IMG/VR virus record: IMGVR_UViG_3300022933_000005 | Location: 27,340-91,339 of that record | Strand: one strand, 5' to 3' | From: a virus | Length of the DNA stretch: 64,000 bases | Shown: positions 37,042 through 45,867 of the stretch, one piece after another | Position numbering within the stretch: position 1 is the first letter of the stretch | Layout: the number at the start of each line of letters is the position of its first letter | Translations under genes and position numbers: made by a program | The notes under the pieces: generated by a model | What the model was told of the DNA's origin: nothing | Seen by the model: the letters and a program-made list of their open reading frames with translations, nothing else | Database searches by the model: none

Positions 37042-37404
37042 ATGGCTACTTCATTTCATTGCTTTAATAGCATGCACCGCGACGAAGCGGATACCCGCGT
37101 TAAGGAAGGCGACGTTGTCGTCTACAACATGGGTCTTGCTATTCGCGAAATAGACGAACTGGGACATGTTGTTCCTATCGGACATTTCGGTTGCGTCTCA
37201 GAAAGCAATCCGATCTTAGACAAATTGGTCGAAGCTGGACTTTTAAATCTTATTAGTGGCGGCTCTCCGAAAAAATCTTCCTCCAAGAAAAAGACACCTC
37301 CTGCCGCGTCAACTAAAGGTACTGGATACAACCCTGATGCCAGAGATGGCGATGGTGACGGTCTTGTACAGGACGGCACAGAGTGGGAACGAGAAGCAGA
37401 GTGA
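37042..37404 (+). CDS. Small protein ending in the acidic DxDxDG cassette
   Basis: 120 residues. Residues 1-75 are a compact unit (VKEGDVVVYNMGLAIREIDE, VVPIGHFGCVS). A basic Ser/Lys/Pro linker follows (KKSSSKKKTPPAAS), and the protein ends with GYNPDARDGDGDGLVQDGTE, the same cassette seen in three giant proteins of the minus-strand operon. Here it is a C-terminal tag after a flexible linker. It sits just before the sheath gene. The function is unknown, but the shared tag links it to the head proteins. Confidence 0.8.
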   Translation: MATSFHCFNSMHRDEADTRVKEGDVVVYNMGLAIREIDELGHVVPIGHFGCVSESNPILDKLVEAGLLNLISGGSPKKSSSKKKTPPAASTKGTGYNPDARDGDGDGLVQDGTEWEREAE

Positions 37405-37548
37405 GTACATACTGTAAAAGTCTCACTAGAGAAAGCTTCTAGTCTGATAATCTATAATCAACAGTTACACGGATACACGGAAGCGTTTTGTAGAATAAAC
37501 AAGGCGGCTCCGATGTCCGGAAGCTCCAATTAGGAACGGGAAGGTCTT
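37400..37548 (+). promoter_or_regulatory. Intergenic region upstream of tail sheath, possible late promoter
   Basis: The largest gap in the plus-strand structural cluster. It contains a loose inverted repeat AGTGAG (37400-37405) / CTCACT (37422-37427) and a TATAAT at 37453-37458, but no convincing -35 at the right distance. I see no gene in it. Promoter use is a weak inference. Confidence 0.35.
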
Positions 37549-39039
37549 ATGCCCGGAGTAGTCATTACCACAGCAGTTAGAACGGGTCCATCGGCTGACA
37601 CAGTTCGCGATTCGTCGCAAGCATTTTTTGTCGGTCTAGCTCTGCGAGGGCCTGAGGAAAAGGCCACGCTGGTCACCAGTATTGCTGATTTCGAAGCACA
37701 ATATGGTGGATACCAGTCTTACGCATATTTGCACCCCACCATAGAAACATTCTTTGAAGAGGGCGGCACCCAGTGTTACGTCGTTCGCGTTGTCGGCCCG
37801 TCAGCCACAGAGGGCAAACATAAGCTCCTCGATAGCTCTTCGGGCGACTCGATGCAGCTGACGGCTGTAGGACCGGGCGACTGGTCCGCAAACATGACCT
37901 TCACCGTTGAGGCAGGAACTGTCGCTAGTAGCGTCATTCTTAAGCTTCTCTACTACAACGTTCAGGTGTTCACATCGGGCAACTGCACCACAGTGGATCA
38001 GGTTATCGGCAAGATTAACGGAAGCGCAGTCGCGTCGAAGTATGTGACGGCTTCAAGTTTGGGTTCCAACCTTCCTGCCGCTCTGGCCTCTACGGCACTG
38101 ACCTATTCGGATCAGCCCACTGGCGGCACTACGGCTTCCGACGATGACCGTTCAAACATCACAACTGCGATTCACACGGCAGCGTTGACCAAGTTCAACC
38201 ATGCTTACGGCACGGGATGTGTGGCAAACCCAGAGTCCTCGGCAACGGCGACTTATCAGGGTCTCATCCTCCACGCCAATACTTACAACCGGATTGCCAT
38301 CTTGCATCCGGCAGCCTCACAGACGGTTGCTCAGGCTGAAACATGGGGTGAGACAATTACGGCGAGTGAAACCAACACGGAACATGCCGCTGGCTACTTC
38401 CCTTGGATCAACGTCCCCACCTCAACAGCAGGCGTAACTCGCTTGATCCCACCGGATGGTTATGTGGCAGCGACACGCTCGCGGGCACACAATCAGGTTG
38501 GACCACAGCAAGCAGGTGCAGGAATCATTTCAAACGCCCGCTGGGTAGTTTCCCCAGAGCTGGAAGTTGATCAGATCTCTGGTGACGCCCTAGACGTGGC
38601 TCTAGTGAATGCACTAAGAGTGATCAATAGCTCGCTTCGAGTTTATGGAGCCCGCTCTTTGTCAGGAGACACCACAAACTTCCGCTACATCACCGGTCAG
38701 GATACGGTCAACGGTGTAGTGACAGAAGCGAATGTGGCTCTAGAGGATTTGATCTTCGCGGTAATCAACGGTCGGAACGACATCTTCACAGCGGTCGAAG
38801 GCAAGCTCATCGGAATCTTGGAGCCCCTCCGCCAAAGCGGAGCGCTGTACGAAGCTTTCGATGCAAAAGGTAAGCGAATTGACAAGGGTTACACGGTTCA
38901 GTGTGACGCAGCTATCAATCCGGTTACACAACTTGCGGATGGGCTTGTCAAAGCCAAGGTCGGCCTTCGGGTATCGAGCGTGGGCGACAAGATCGAAGTA
39001 GACATCGTCAAATCCAACCTCACAAACTCAGTGGTATAG
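37549..39039 (+). CDS. Tail sheath protein
   Basis: 496 residues with GGAAGG upstream. MPGVVITTAVRTGP at the start and the FFVGLALRGP, FEAQYGG and GGTQCYVVRVVG segments match the first domain of contractile tail sheaths; ARSLSGDTTNFRYI and the C-terminal VGLRVSSVGDKIEVDIV match the conserved C-terminal domain. This identifies the tail as contractile. A 144-nt intergenic region with no clear terminator precedes it, so an independent late promoter is possible. Confidence 0.92.
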   Translation: MPGVVITTAVRTGPSADTVRDSSQAFFVGLALRGPEEKATLVTSIADFEAQYGGYQSYAYLHPTIETFFEEGGTQCYVVRVVGPSATEGKHKLLDSSSGDSMQLTAVGPGDWSANMTFTVEAGTVASSVILKLLYYNVQVFTSGNCTTVDQVIGKINGSAVASKYVTASSLGSNLPAALASTALTYSDQPTGGTTASDDDRSNITTAIHTAALTKFNHAYGTGCVANPESSATATYQGLILHANTYNRIAILHPAASQTVAQAETWGETITASETNTEHAAGYFPWINVPTSTAGVTRLIPPDGYVAATRSRAHNQVGPQQAGAGIISNARWVVSPELEVDQISGDALDVALVNALRVINSSLRVYGARSLSGDTTNFRYITGQDTVNGVVTEANVALEDLIFAVINGRNDIFTAVEGKLIGILEPLRQSGALYEAFDAKGKRIDKGYTVQCDAAINPVTQLADGLVKAKVGLRVSSVGDKIEVDIVKSNLTNSVV

Positions 39040-39052
39040 GGAGGGCTAACTA

Positions 39053-39529
39053 ATGGCCAAAATTTCACAGCGACAAGTACTCGGACTGATTGAACCGAAA
39101 AACGTAACTCACCCCAAGTGGGAAGGGTTTAAGTTTGCTCAGGTCTCTGGTGGTGAAATCACGGCTGCTGTCGAGAGGATCTATGAAGGCGGCGACAAGT
39201 TCCCGAAGGTTCTATGTGCGCCCTACGAGATCGGCGACATCACCCTGACCGCCCATTACGATGATGATCTGACTGAATCAGACTCCGGAGCGGGTATCGC
39301 CCTCAAAATCAATCAACTTAGAACGCTTGTGGGTAGTTCGTATTACGACATCCGCATTCAAACTTACGATTGCGATATTAACGTCAAGAATCTTGACAGG
39401 CACTACGGCAACGCTCTATTGGTGGGACTTACCGAAGCCGAAGGTGATGCATCTTCAGGCGCCCCCGCCACTTTTGCGCTCACTTTCGCAGTGCAGGGTA
39501 TTGCCGGAGGCGGCACAACCCCCGACTGA
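39053..39529 (+). CDS. Tail tube protein
   Basis: 158 residues with GGAGGG upstream, directly after sheath as in most contractile phages. The beta-rich sequence with FAQVSGGEITAAVERIYEGG, PYEIGDITLTAHYDDD, SYYDIRIQTYD and a Gly-rich FAVQGIAGGG end fits the tube family of myoviruses. It polymerises around the tape measure and forms the inner DNA channel. Confidence 0.87.
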   Translation: MAKISQRQVLGLIEPKNVTHPKWEGFKFAQVSGGEITAAVERIYEGGDKFPKVLCAPYEIGDITLTAHYDDDLTESDSGAGIALKINQLRTLVGSSYYDIRIQTYDCDINVKNLDRHYGNALLVGLTEAEGDASSGAPATFALTFAVQGIAGGGTTPD

Positions 39530-39576
39530 GTAAGTCCTCCCCTACACGGGGGGAATAGCGTGATACTGTACGCCTT

Positions 39577-40134
39577 ATGAGCGACGCATTATATGACGAA
39601 GCATCTGAGGCTAAAACCTCAGACTCAAAATCCACCGCCAAGAAAACCAAGGAAGACTCTGCGGGGGTTATTGGGGGTGTTTTACCGATTGAAGAGACAG
39701 TTCTTGACCGCCTGAAGGCTGTTGTCTCTGCCAAAGTAGAACGCACCGTTGTTCTATTAGAGGTTCCTGATCGTCCGGGCGTTCATTTGAGAATCAGCCC
39801 AAACATCACACAAGCCCAAATGAAGGCTTGGCGTAAAAACGCAGGCGAAGAATCAAAGAATGGTCTCGACCCGATCAAATTCGCTTGCCAAGTAGTTGGC
39901 CAAACATGCGTCGGCATCAGCATGGACGGAGAAGAGGCGTTCGATGAAGCTGGCAATGCGCTCAACTTTGCAGCGCCTGAGATTTTAGAAATGACTAGTG
40001 CCACGAGGCCAGTACCAGACGCAGTTAGAAACTTCTTTGGTACGGACCCACATGTGGAGGGGGCAGCATTGGCAGTACTTGAAGCCGCTGGCTATGGTGA
40101 CACCGTTGATGTTTTAGAGGACCCTACGAACTAG
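39577..40134 (+). CDS. Tail assembly chaperone, first frame
   Basis: 185 residues placed between tube and tape measure, the standard place for tail chaperones. The N-terminus is disordered and acidic/basic; the core VVLLEVPDRPGVHLRISPNI and the helix near AGNALNFAAPEILEMTSATR are plausible for the gpG-type fold. The gene ends at 40134, but a -1 frame remains open past the stop to 40325. This suggests a longer frameshift product as in lambda gpG/gpGT. No start for a separate second gene is seen. Confidence 0.75.
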   Translation: MSDALYDEASEAKTSDSKSTAKKTKEDSAGVIGGVLPIEETVLDRLKAVVSAKVERTVVLLEVPDRPGVHLRISPNITQAQMKAWRKNAGEESKNGLDPIKFACQVVGQTCVGISMDGEEAFDEAGNALNFAAPEILEMTSATRPVPDAVRNFFGTDPHVEGAALAVLEAAGYGDTVDVLEDPTN

Positions 40135-40325
40135 CCTTCGATGCTCTTGTAGAGCAAAGTGCGATAGTTAATGCTGCGCGCCTCTCCGAAGTCTTTCATA
40201 CTAGTCCTTTACAACTACTAGATTGTAGTGATGAGGAATGGCTGATTTTGATGGCCTGTGCTAAAGTTGTAGAGAACGATCGTGAGAAAATGGAGCGTGA
40301 ACGGGAGCTAGAAAAAGGCTCTTAG
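40119..40325 (+). CDS. Tail assembly chaperone, -1 frameshift extension
   Basis: In the -1 frame relative to the preceding gene, translation runs from about 40119 to a TAG at 40323-40325: DALVEQSAIVNAARLSEVFH, then LLDCSDEEWLILMACAKVV and a charged end EKMERERELE. It has no ATG, GTG or TTG near its beginning, so it is most likely reached by frameshift. The possible slip window is 40110-40132, bounded by a -1-frame TGA upstream and the zero-frame TAG downstream. No canonical X-XXY-YYZ heptamer is visible there; GAC-CCT allows only the A-site tRNA to re-pair well. Confidence 0.65.
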   Translation, partial: GPYELAFDALVEQSAIVNAARLSEVFHTSPLQLLDCSDEEWLILMACAKVVENDREKMERERELEKGS

Positions 40326-40365
40326 CGCTACCTTTTGGCCCAGTTGAGTTAAGGGTGGCAAGCAT

Positions 40366-43300
40366 ATGGCCGCAGAAACCGAACTTAAGATTCAGGTTGA
40401 TGTTGACGGCACCCGTAAACTCGACAAGTTAGAGCGAAAAATACGTTCACTGGAACGTACTGTTGACCGTTTAGGAACACGCTCTACTCGTGTTTTCAAA
40501 AACTACGGCTCCCAAATGGACAATACTTTGGGCAAGTCGACGGGTAAATGGAAAAAGCATTTCGACGATCTTGATTCTTTAATCAAGAAGTTTGGTACTG
40601 CCACTCTTGGTGGACTGAAGCTCGCCATGAAAGCCGCTGGAGCAGAAATGGCTTTGATGGCTATTTCGATGGTGTCACTTCATGGCCTATTTAAAATAGG
40701 TCAAGGGCTTGTTAAAACGTATACAGGCTTATTGAATGTTCTGGGCGGCGCTGCCGCTGGTGCGACTCTGGCATTAGCTGGTACCGCAGCAGCTCTTCGT
40801 GAACAGAATGCCGCCATGTTTGCCTTTAGGGGCAACGCAATGGGGGGATATGACGGTTTTGTTACTGGATTGAACAAGGTTCGCGTAGTGATGCGTGGCC
40901 TTCATCGTGATGAGGTCATGGCCGCTGCTGGAGCTGCAAATTTGGAAGCAGCCTATGCCGCAGTGTCTAGAAGATCAACTTTCACCCAAGGGTCCCAAGG
41001 CATGCTTCGCGAGTTAATGGACTTTGCTGCCGCTGGTGGGGACATGAAAAAAGGAATGTCATCAGCAGGTGAGTTGATCGCATCAATACAATCGGGCAAA
41101 GGCAATTGGCGGGAACAGGCCAAATCCATGGGGGAACCCATGAAGAAAGCTATGAAAGATTTGGGTATTACTTCCCGCCAACAACTACAGACAGCCTTGT
41201 CAGACGGATCGTTGGCCGCTGCAGGTGGCGTAGCGGGCCAGTGGGCCGCTGTTAGCGGCACTCTCATTGGTCAATTTAAGGCAGCTTTTACGGGGATCAG
41301 AGCAGATTTTGCTGACCTAGGTCAATCGCTTCTAGCACCACTTAAGGTGCGCTTACAAGAAGTTGTGAGAATATTCCGTGACGGCATGTCTAGAGTGTGG
41401 CTACCCCTTATCCAATTCGGTCAGGGTCCTTTCCTGAGTTCCATAACTGGTTTCGCAGAAAAAACTACGGACATGTTCGTCTCTCTAGTTCGTCGTGGAC
41501 CAGAAGTCGAAGGCGTGTTCGGAAGAATCGCTGATCGTTGGAAAGGTTTTGTTGACGGCTGGAACAACGTCTTGGATCGGTTGCGTCCCCTCATTGACGG
41601 AGCCAAAGTTCTCGAAGGCATGTTCGGAAACATGTTCGGAGCAATAGGCACCTACATAAGAGAGTCCTTCGGCACCTTCAATGAGATGCTGCAGGAAAAT
41701 GAACCCGCAGTTCGAGCATTCGGTACACGCCTAGGCGAACTATTTGCTGCGTTTGGTAATTTCCAAAACGAATTAAAAGCGCTCTTCTTTGAAGCCTTAC
41801 CGTTCATAAACAGAATTTTGTCTGGTGTTAAAAGTATCGTAGATATGTTGACCAACGTTATTCGTGGGGGTCGCGGAATGCTCGGTGCCGTCGGAGACGG
41901 TGCTGGCGCTTACGGACTGTTGGCAGCTGCAATGGTGATTTTGAGCAAGCTCAAGAATTGGGCTGGCGGCTTCTTGTTTATGAAACAAACACAAACAATG
42001 AATGTAAATGCCGGTCAAGTGAATATAGCCGGAGGAGGGGCTGGCGCTACTGGAGTTACCGGAGGCGGGCAACTCAATGCGGGCCAACGAGCACAGATGG
42101 ATGCCCGGGGTATGAAATCTATGAGTTTCCGCCAACGAGTGATGTCGGAGCAGCAAGCCATGAACGCTTCTGGAAAGCCGGGCACGATGTGGCAACGAGG
42201 TATCGGTTCTCGTCTGCGTGCCGCTCGACAGCCAAGCGAAGCTTTCCGTGGAAAAGTCGCTGGCAGTATGGGTGCAAGGGTTGGCCTTGGTATGGGGCTG
42301 GGGATGCTTTCACAGCATGTAGGTTCAGAGTCTCAAGGCGTAATGGCATTAGGTGGCGCGGCTGCATTTATGAGCCCTCAAATTGGTTTAGGTATCGCCG
42401 GACTTGGTTTGGCTGCCACCAGCCAAAATAAAACACATGCCGCATTGGGTGGCGCCGCAGGCGGTGCCGCTATTGGCATGTACGCAGGCCCGTGGGGTGC
42501 CTTGGGTGGTGCCATAGTCGGAGGCGCCTATGGATGGTTGACTGCCGGAGCTAGAAAAGCAGCTGCTGAGAGAGGGCTGGCCCAAGCAGCCGGTGCCGCT
42601 ATCTCCGACGCGATGATAGGAGCCATAGCGTCTCAACTCGGAGTCAATTACGAAGGTATAGGCACAGCTGCCCTAACAACTTCGGCAGTTCGAAAAACTA
42701 TACAGGATGGTCCAGTAGGACAGTATTCAAGCGACCTTCTGTCTGCAGTTTCCAGACAAGACCAAGGGGAGATGGCAAATGTTTTACAGCGGCTAAAGAA
42801 TGATCCCGCGTTTTATGGGATGATTCCTGACAACATTCAACCGGAACACTATTCGGCTGTTGTCAGTGCTTTGGCTACCAGAATGTTCAAAGACATGCAT
42901 CAAATCGACCGCATAATTATGAATACCGAAACAAACATAACCAGCTTAGGTGAATCGTTCAACATGGGCGAAGAAGCAATTCTGGCTATGGCTGGTGCCA
43001 CCGACACTGAACTTTATAGCGCTACCGCCGGATGGGGCGCTTTGGCGATCTCTCTATCTGGGGCGTTGGTAAACGACACAAGAGAACTATCGGCAGCTGC
43101 GGCAGATCGCAGAGTTGCAATACAACAAGGTATGCGAGATGCCATCGAAAGAATCGACGCTCCGCACACACTTGACGAAGCATCTCAAAACATTAGAAAC
43201 ATTCTCAAAAAGGAAGGTCCCCTTTCTGACGACGATCAGAAAACTGTACTAACCGAATTTGGAAACGTTTTTACAGCTATGACAACGCTCACCGGATCTG

Positions 43301-44145
43301 AAACCGCTGGTGCACGGTCGATGCAAAACCTGTTTGGTGCCGGTGGTCAAATCTTCGGACAGGGCCAAATGCTCGAAGGAATGGAGCATGTGTTTCGTAG
43401 CATCTCAGGTATCGGGGGTGCTCTCTTCGGCAATGATCGAAGTGTCGCATTACAAAAATTTGATGCTGCTGAAGTCCTGCACAGTTCAATCCTCGGAGCT
43501 GGAGTCAAGGGTTCAAGCCTGTCGAGTATTTATCAACAGCTTGGAGACATGACGGGTATCGAGAGTTCCGGGATGCTTGAGAGAGATTTTTATCGAGACA
43601 CAACCACTGGGGAATTCCTTACAAGCGGCGCCCTAATGGCCAAACTGGCGAATCTTGGCATCAATGTAGACCTACTCCAAATGACTCCACAAGAACTGAT
43701 GGCTCCCCAAGACAAGTTCGAAGGTGCTGTCGGAGAATTCAGTAGTTCTGTAAGTGATCTAATTACTTCAATTGATATTTGGAGACAAACCAGCGATACT
43801 GCTACACCGCGTCGTGGCGTGGTCGCCATGCGTGGTCGCCTACAAGGAGGCTTAGGTTCAAGCAACTCTGACCATCTTTACGGTGGGGCCTTTGACATGT
43901 CCGGCAGCGGCTTAGGGTCAGTAATGACCAGCATTCGCAATAGTGGCGGCTACGCCGACATGCACGGCTCGGGAAGAACACGGCACCTACACGGCGTACC
44001 TCCCACTGCCCAATCTGGGGGCGGGGAGAGTAACAACTACACAATCAACGTTGTGGGTGGGGATAACGCATCCCCAGCGGAAATCGCGGATCAGGTGATG
44101 GATCGTATCGACCGTCGCTCGGTCGACAGTTACGAGAGGGCCTGA
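40366..44145 (+). CDS. Tape measure protein with C-terminal M15-like peptidase motif
   Basis: 1259 residues, AGGGTGG upstream. N-terminal coiled coil (KLERKIRSLERTVDRLGTRS), several long helices, and two hydrophobic Gly/Ala stretches (about 85-145 and 640-730) suited to membrane contact. Near the C-terminus, S-x-H-x-x-G-x-A-x-D is met by SDHLYGGAFD (about 1168-1177) and HLHGV follows (H1207, H1209), the pattern of M15 zinc peptidases that cut peptidoglycan cross-links. The last ~35 residues are the usual tape measure tail. It sets tail length, and the peptidase may open the cell wall during infection. Peptidase activity is inferred from the motif. Confidence 0.9.
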   Translation: MAAETELKIQVDVDGTRKLDKLERKIRSLERTVDRLGTRSTRVFKNYGSQMDNTLGKSTGKWKKHFDDLDSLIKKFGTATLGGLKLAMKAAGAEMALMAISMVSLHGLFKIGQGLVKTYTGLLNVLGGAAAGATLALAGTAAALREQNAAMFAFRGNAMGGYDGFVTGLNKVRVVMRGLHRDEVMAAAGAANLEAAYAAVSRRSTFTQGSQGMLRELMDFAAAGGDMKKGMSSAGELIASIQSGKGNWREQAKSMGEPMKKAMKDLGITSRQQLQTALSDGSLAAAGGVAGQWAAVSGTLIGQFKAAFTGIRADFADLGQSLLAPLKVRLQEVVRIFRDGMSRVWLPLIQFGQGPFLSSITGFAEKTTDMFVSLVRRGPEVEGVFGRIADRWKGFVDGWNNVLDRLRPLIDGAKVLEGMFGNMFGAIGTYIRESFGTFNEMLQENEPAVRAFGTRLGELFAAFGNFQNELKALFFEALPFINRILSGVKSIVDMLTNVIRGGRGMLGAVGDGAGAYGLLAAAMVILSKLKNWAGGFLFMKQTQTMNVNAGQVNIAGGGAGATGVTGGGQLNAGQRAQMDARGMKSMSFRQRVMSEQQAMNASGKPGTMWQRGIGSRLRAARQPSEAFRGKVAGSMGARVGLGMGLGMLSQHVGSESQGVMALGGAAAFMSPQIGLGIAGLGLAATSQNKTHAALGGAAGGAAIGMYAGPWGALGGAIVGGAYGWLTAGARKAAAERGLAQAAGAAISDAMIGAIASQLGVNYEGIGTAALTTSAVRKTIQDGPVGQYSSDLLSAVSRQDQGEMANVLQRLKNDPAFYGMIPDNIQPEHYSAVVSALATRMFKDMHQIDRIIMNTETNITSLGESFNMGEEAILAMAGATDTELYSATAGWGALAISLSGALVNDTRELSAAAADRRVAIQQGMRDAIERIDAPHTLDEASQNIRNILKKEGPLSDDDQKTVLTEFGNVFTAMTTLTGSETAGARSMQNLFGAGGQIFGQGQMLEGMEHVFRSISGIGGALFGNDRSVALQKFDAAEVLHSSILGAGVKGSSLSSIYQQLGDMTGIESSGMLERDFYRDTTTGEFLTSGALMAKLANLGINVDLLQMTPQELMAPQDKFEGAVGEFSSSVSDLITSIDIWRQTSDTATPRRGVVAMRGRLQGGLGSSNSDHLYGGAFDMSGSGLGSVMTSIRNSGGYADMHGSGRTRHLHGVPPTAQSGGGESNNYTINVVGGDNASPAEIADQVMDRIDRRSVDSYERA

Positions 44146-44146
44146 C

Positions 44147-45865
44147 ATGGGTAATTTTCATTATGGCGATGATTGGCCACAGCGACATGGCATTTTGTAT
44201 TTTGAACCCGAAGACGAAGCGCTCACTATGAGAGCATGGGACCATTTTGATATACACATTGGTGCTTTAGAGCAAGACCAATCCTCTGAGGCGGATTGGT
44301 TGCAGGTGCCTGATTGGCTTCCCGGCTCAGGGAATATAACTTATCGACGTGTCGACTTTTACGGCATAACCTTCACCGACGCCCACACCGGCTATGGGCG
44401 GATGCTGTGGGTTAAAGATGATTCAGGACACAACGGCACAGAAGAGATGTGTGTTTTTTATTATGCCGTAAAGACTGAACGACACTTCTGGCAAGGGTCT
44501 GACACAATCAACTTCCATCAATATTCGTCGGGTGGGTACAAAGACTTTAAAGCTAAAGACTATACCCGGTTCCAGCGTTGGCGGCAATCGAGCGGACGCC
44601 CAACTGTCACCATTGTTGGCGATGGTAGCTTCAAAAGGAAAACTTGGTTCGGACCAGAAGGAACGACACGAGAAAACCCCACCCTTGGTACTTCTCACGG
44701 GAACTCTGCCAATCTTGGCACATGGGATGCACAGAGAGCAGACCCACTTCATCTCGGTAGTGGGGCATTAAATATGGCAACTAGTGCCGAGGCGACTCAA
44801 GCAAGAAGTACATTTATGGAAGCCCACGGCGATCCGTCGCGATGGCAAGGAACATTTTCAAAACAGCGCGATCTAATGGAAGGGATCGAAGGAACGGTTG
44901 TAGCATCGCACATTGGCGCGATGAACGGTGGCCCGTCGGGTATTGGGGCCAATATTGACATGTTCGTTCATAATGCGTTAATAGAAGCAGGTTACAACCA
45001 GTCCCAAATCACATGGTTTCGCAACGGGGGTGTGACTAATCCTCTCACCGATGGGGAAGAACATTTCTCAATCTCCCGGGTAAATACCCCAACCCCTGCG
45101 GCGGGCAATCAGTCAGGAAATAATAAAACTGCTGTAAAAACAACACCGCCTACGCCAGCCGTGTCAAAACTTATTGTTCGCGCCCCAATTGGTTACACCA
45201 AACCAGCCGACAAAGTAGGCGAAAAACCCTATATTCAACAAGTTGGTACATTTTCAGACGACCCACATACATACCATTTTAGAAATATTCCAAACACTGT
45301 TAGTTATCAAGGCTTAGGTTCTCGCTGGGTTGAAATACCCCGTAAGGGAGATTTTCCAATAGTTGAGTGGTCAGATTGGGCGTTGATGAAGGTTTCATTC
45401 GATTTTCTGGTTGCTCATACCACGTTGGACGGTAACGAGGGTCAGGGTGATGGTCTTTACAAAGACATATCGTGGGATTTGGATCAGCTTCGTCAGATGG
45501 CACAACGACCGCTACCTGTTTCGATTTTTGGAATGGATCAATTATTTGCGATTCAAATGAAACGAGCTCAAACGACGGGTCGAGCTATGCAATTTGTTAT
45601 AGCCAATTTCACCGTTAAGTCTGCTCGTAGGGTGGTTGGTGAAGGCGACAAAGAAATCGCTGCCGCTCAATGTTCTATGACTTTGCAAGAAATCCCTATC
45701 GAAAAAATGAGAGTTGTAGAAATGTCTATGCCTCCCATGTCAGGCCCACAGGTTCCGGGAGAGCCTGAACCAGAACCGTCGTCTAGTCCACAACTGCCAA
45801 GCACTCTCCCCGGTGTGGAGATGGCCCCTAAGGATCAAAATCTGATGAATGGACCAGTTAGGTAG
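44147..45865 (+). CDS. Baseplate or tail-hub structural protein
   Basis: 572 residues, 1 nt after the tape measure stop. The N-terminal ~330 residues are a domain of unknown fold with many Trp/Tyr and a segment SGALNMATSAEATQARSTF. A Thr/Pro linker follows. The C-terminal half has beta-rich features (GSRWVEIPRKGDFPIVEWSD, LMKVSFDFLVAH, FVIANFTVKSARRV) similar in place to gp53-like or hub-connector proteins of contractile tails. It ends in a disordered Pro/Ser-rich tail. Position between tape measure and hub supports a baseplate role; the exact family is uncertain. Confidence 0.7.
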   Translation: MGNFHYGDDWPQRHGILYFEPEDEALTMRAWDHFDIHIGALEQDQSSEADWLQVPDWLPGSGNITYRRVDFYGITFTDAHTGYGRMLWVKDDSGHNGTEEMCVFYYAVKTERHFWQGSDTINFHQYSSGGYKDFKAKDYTRFQRWRQSSGRPTVTIVGDGSFKRKTWFGPEGTTRENPTLGTSHGNSANLGTWDAQRADPLHLGSGALNMATSAEATQARSTFMEAHGDPSRWQGTFSKQRDLMEGIEGTVVASHIGAMNGGPSGIGANIDMFVHNALIEAGYNQSQITWFRNGGVTNPLTDGEEHFSISRVNTPTPAAGNQSGNNKTAVKTTPPTPAVSKLIVRAPIGYTKPADKVGEKPYIQQVGTFSDDPHTYHFRNIPNTVSYQGLGSRWVEIPRKGDFPIVEWSDWALMKVSFDFLVAHTTLDGNEGQGDGLYKDISWDLDQLRQMAQRPLPVSIFGMDQLFAIQMKRAQTTGRAMQFVIANFTVKSARRVVGEGDKEIAAAQCSMTLQEIPIEKMRVVEMSMPPMSGPQVPGEPEPEPSSSPQLPSTLPGVEMAPKDQNLMNGPVR

Positions 45866-45867
45866 CG

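Noticed and set aside
39540-39560. TCCCC-TACACGG-GGGGA hairpin after the tail tube gene as a terminator
   Set aside because: The stem is short, there is no T-run, and the next gene starts within 20 nt, so read-through is more likely.
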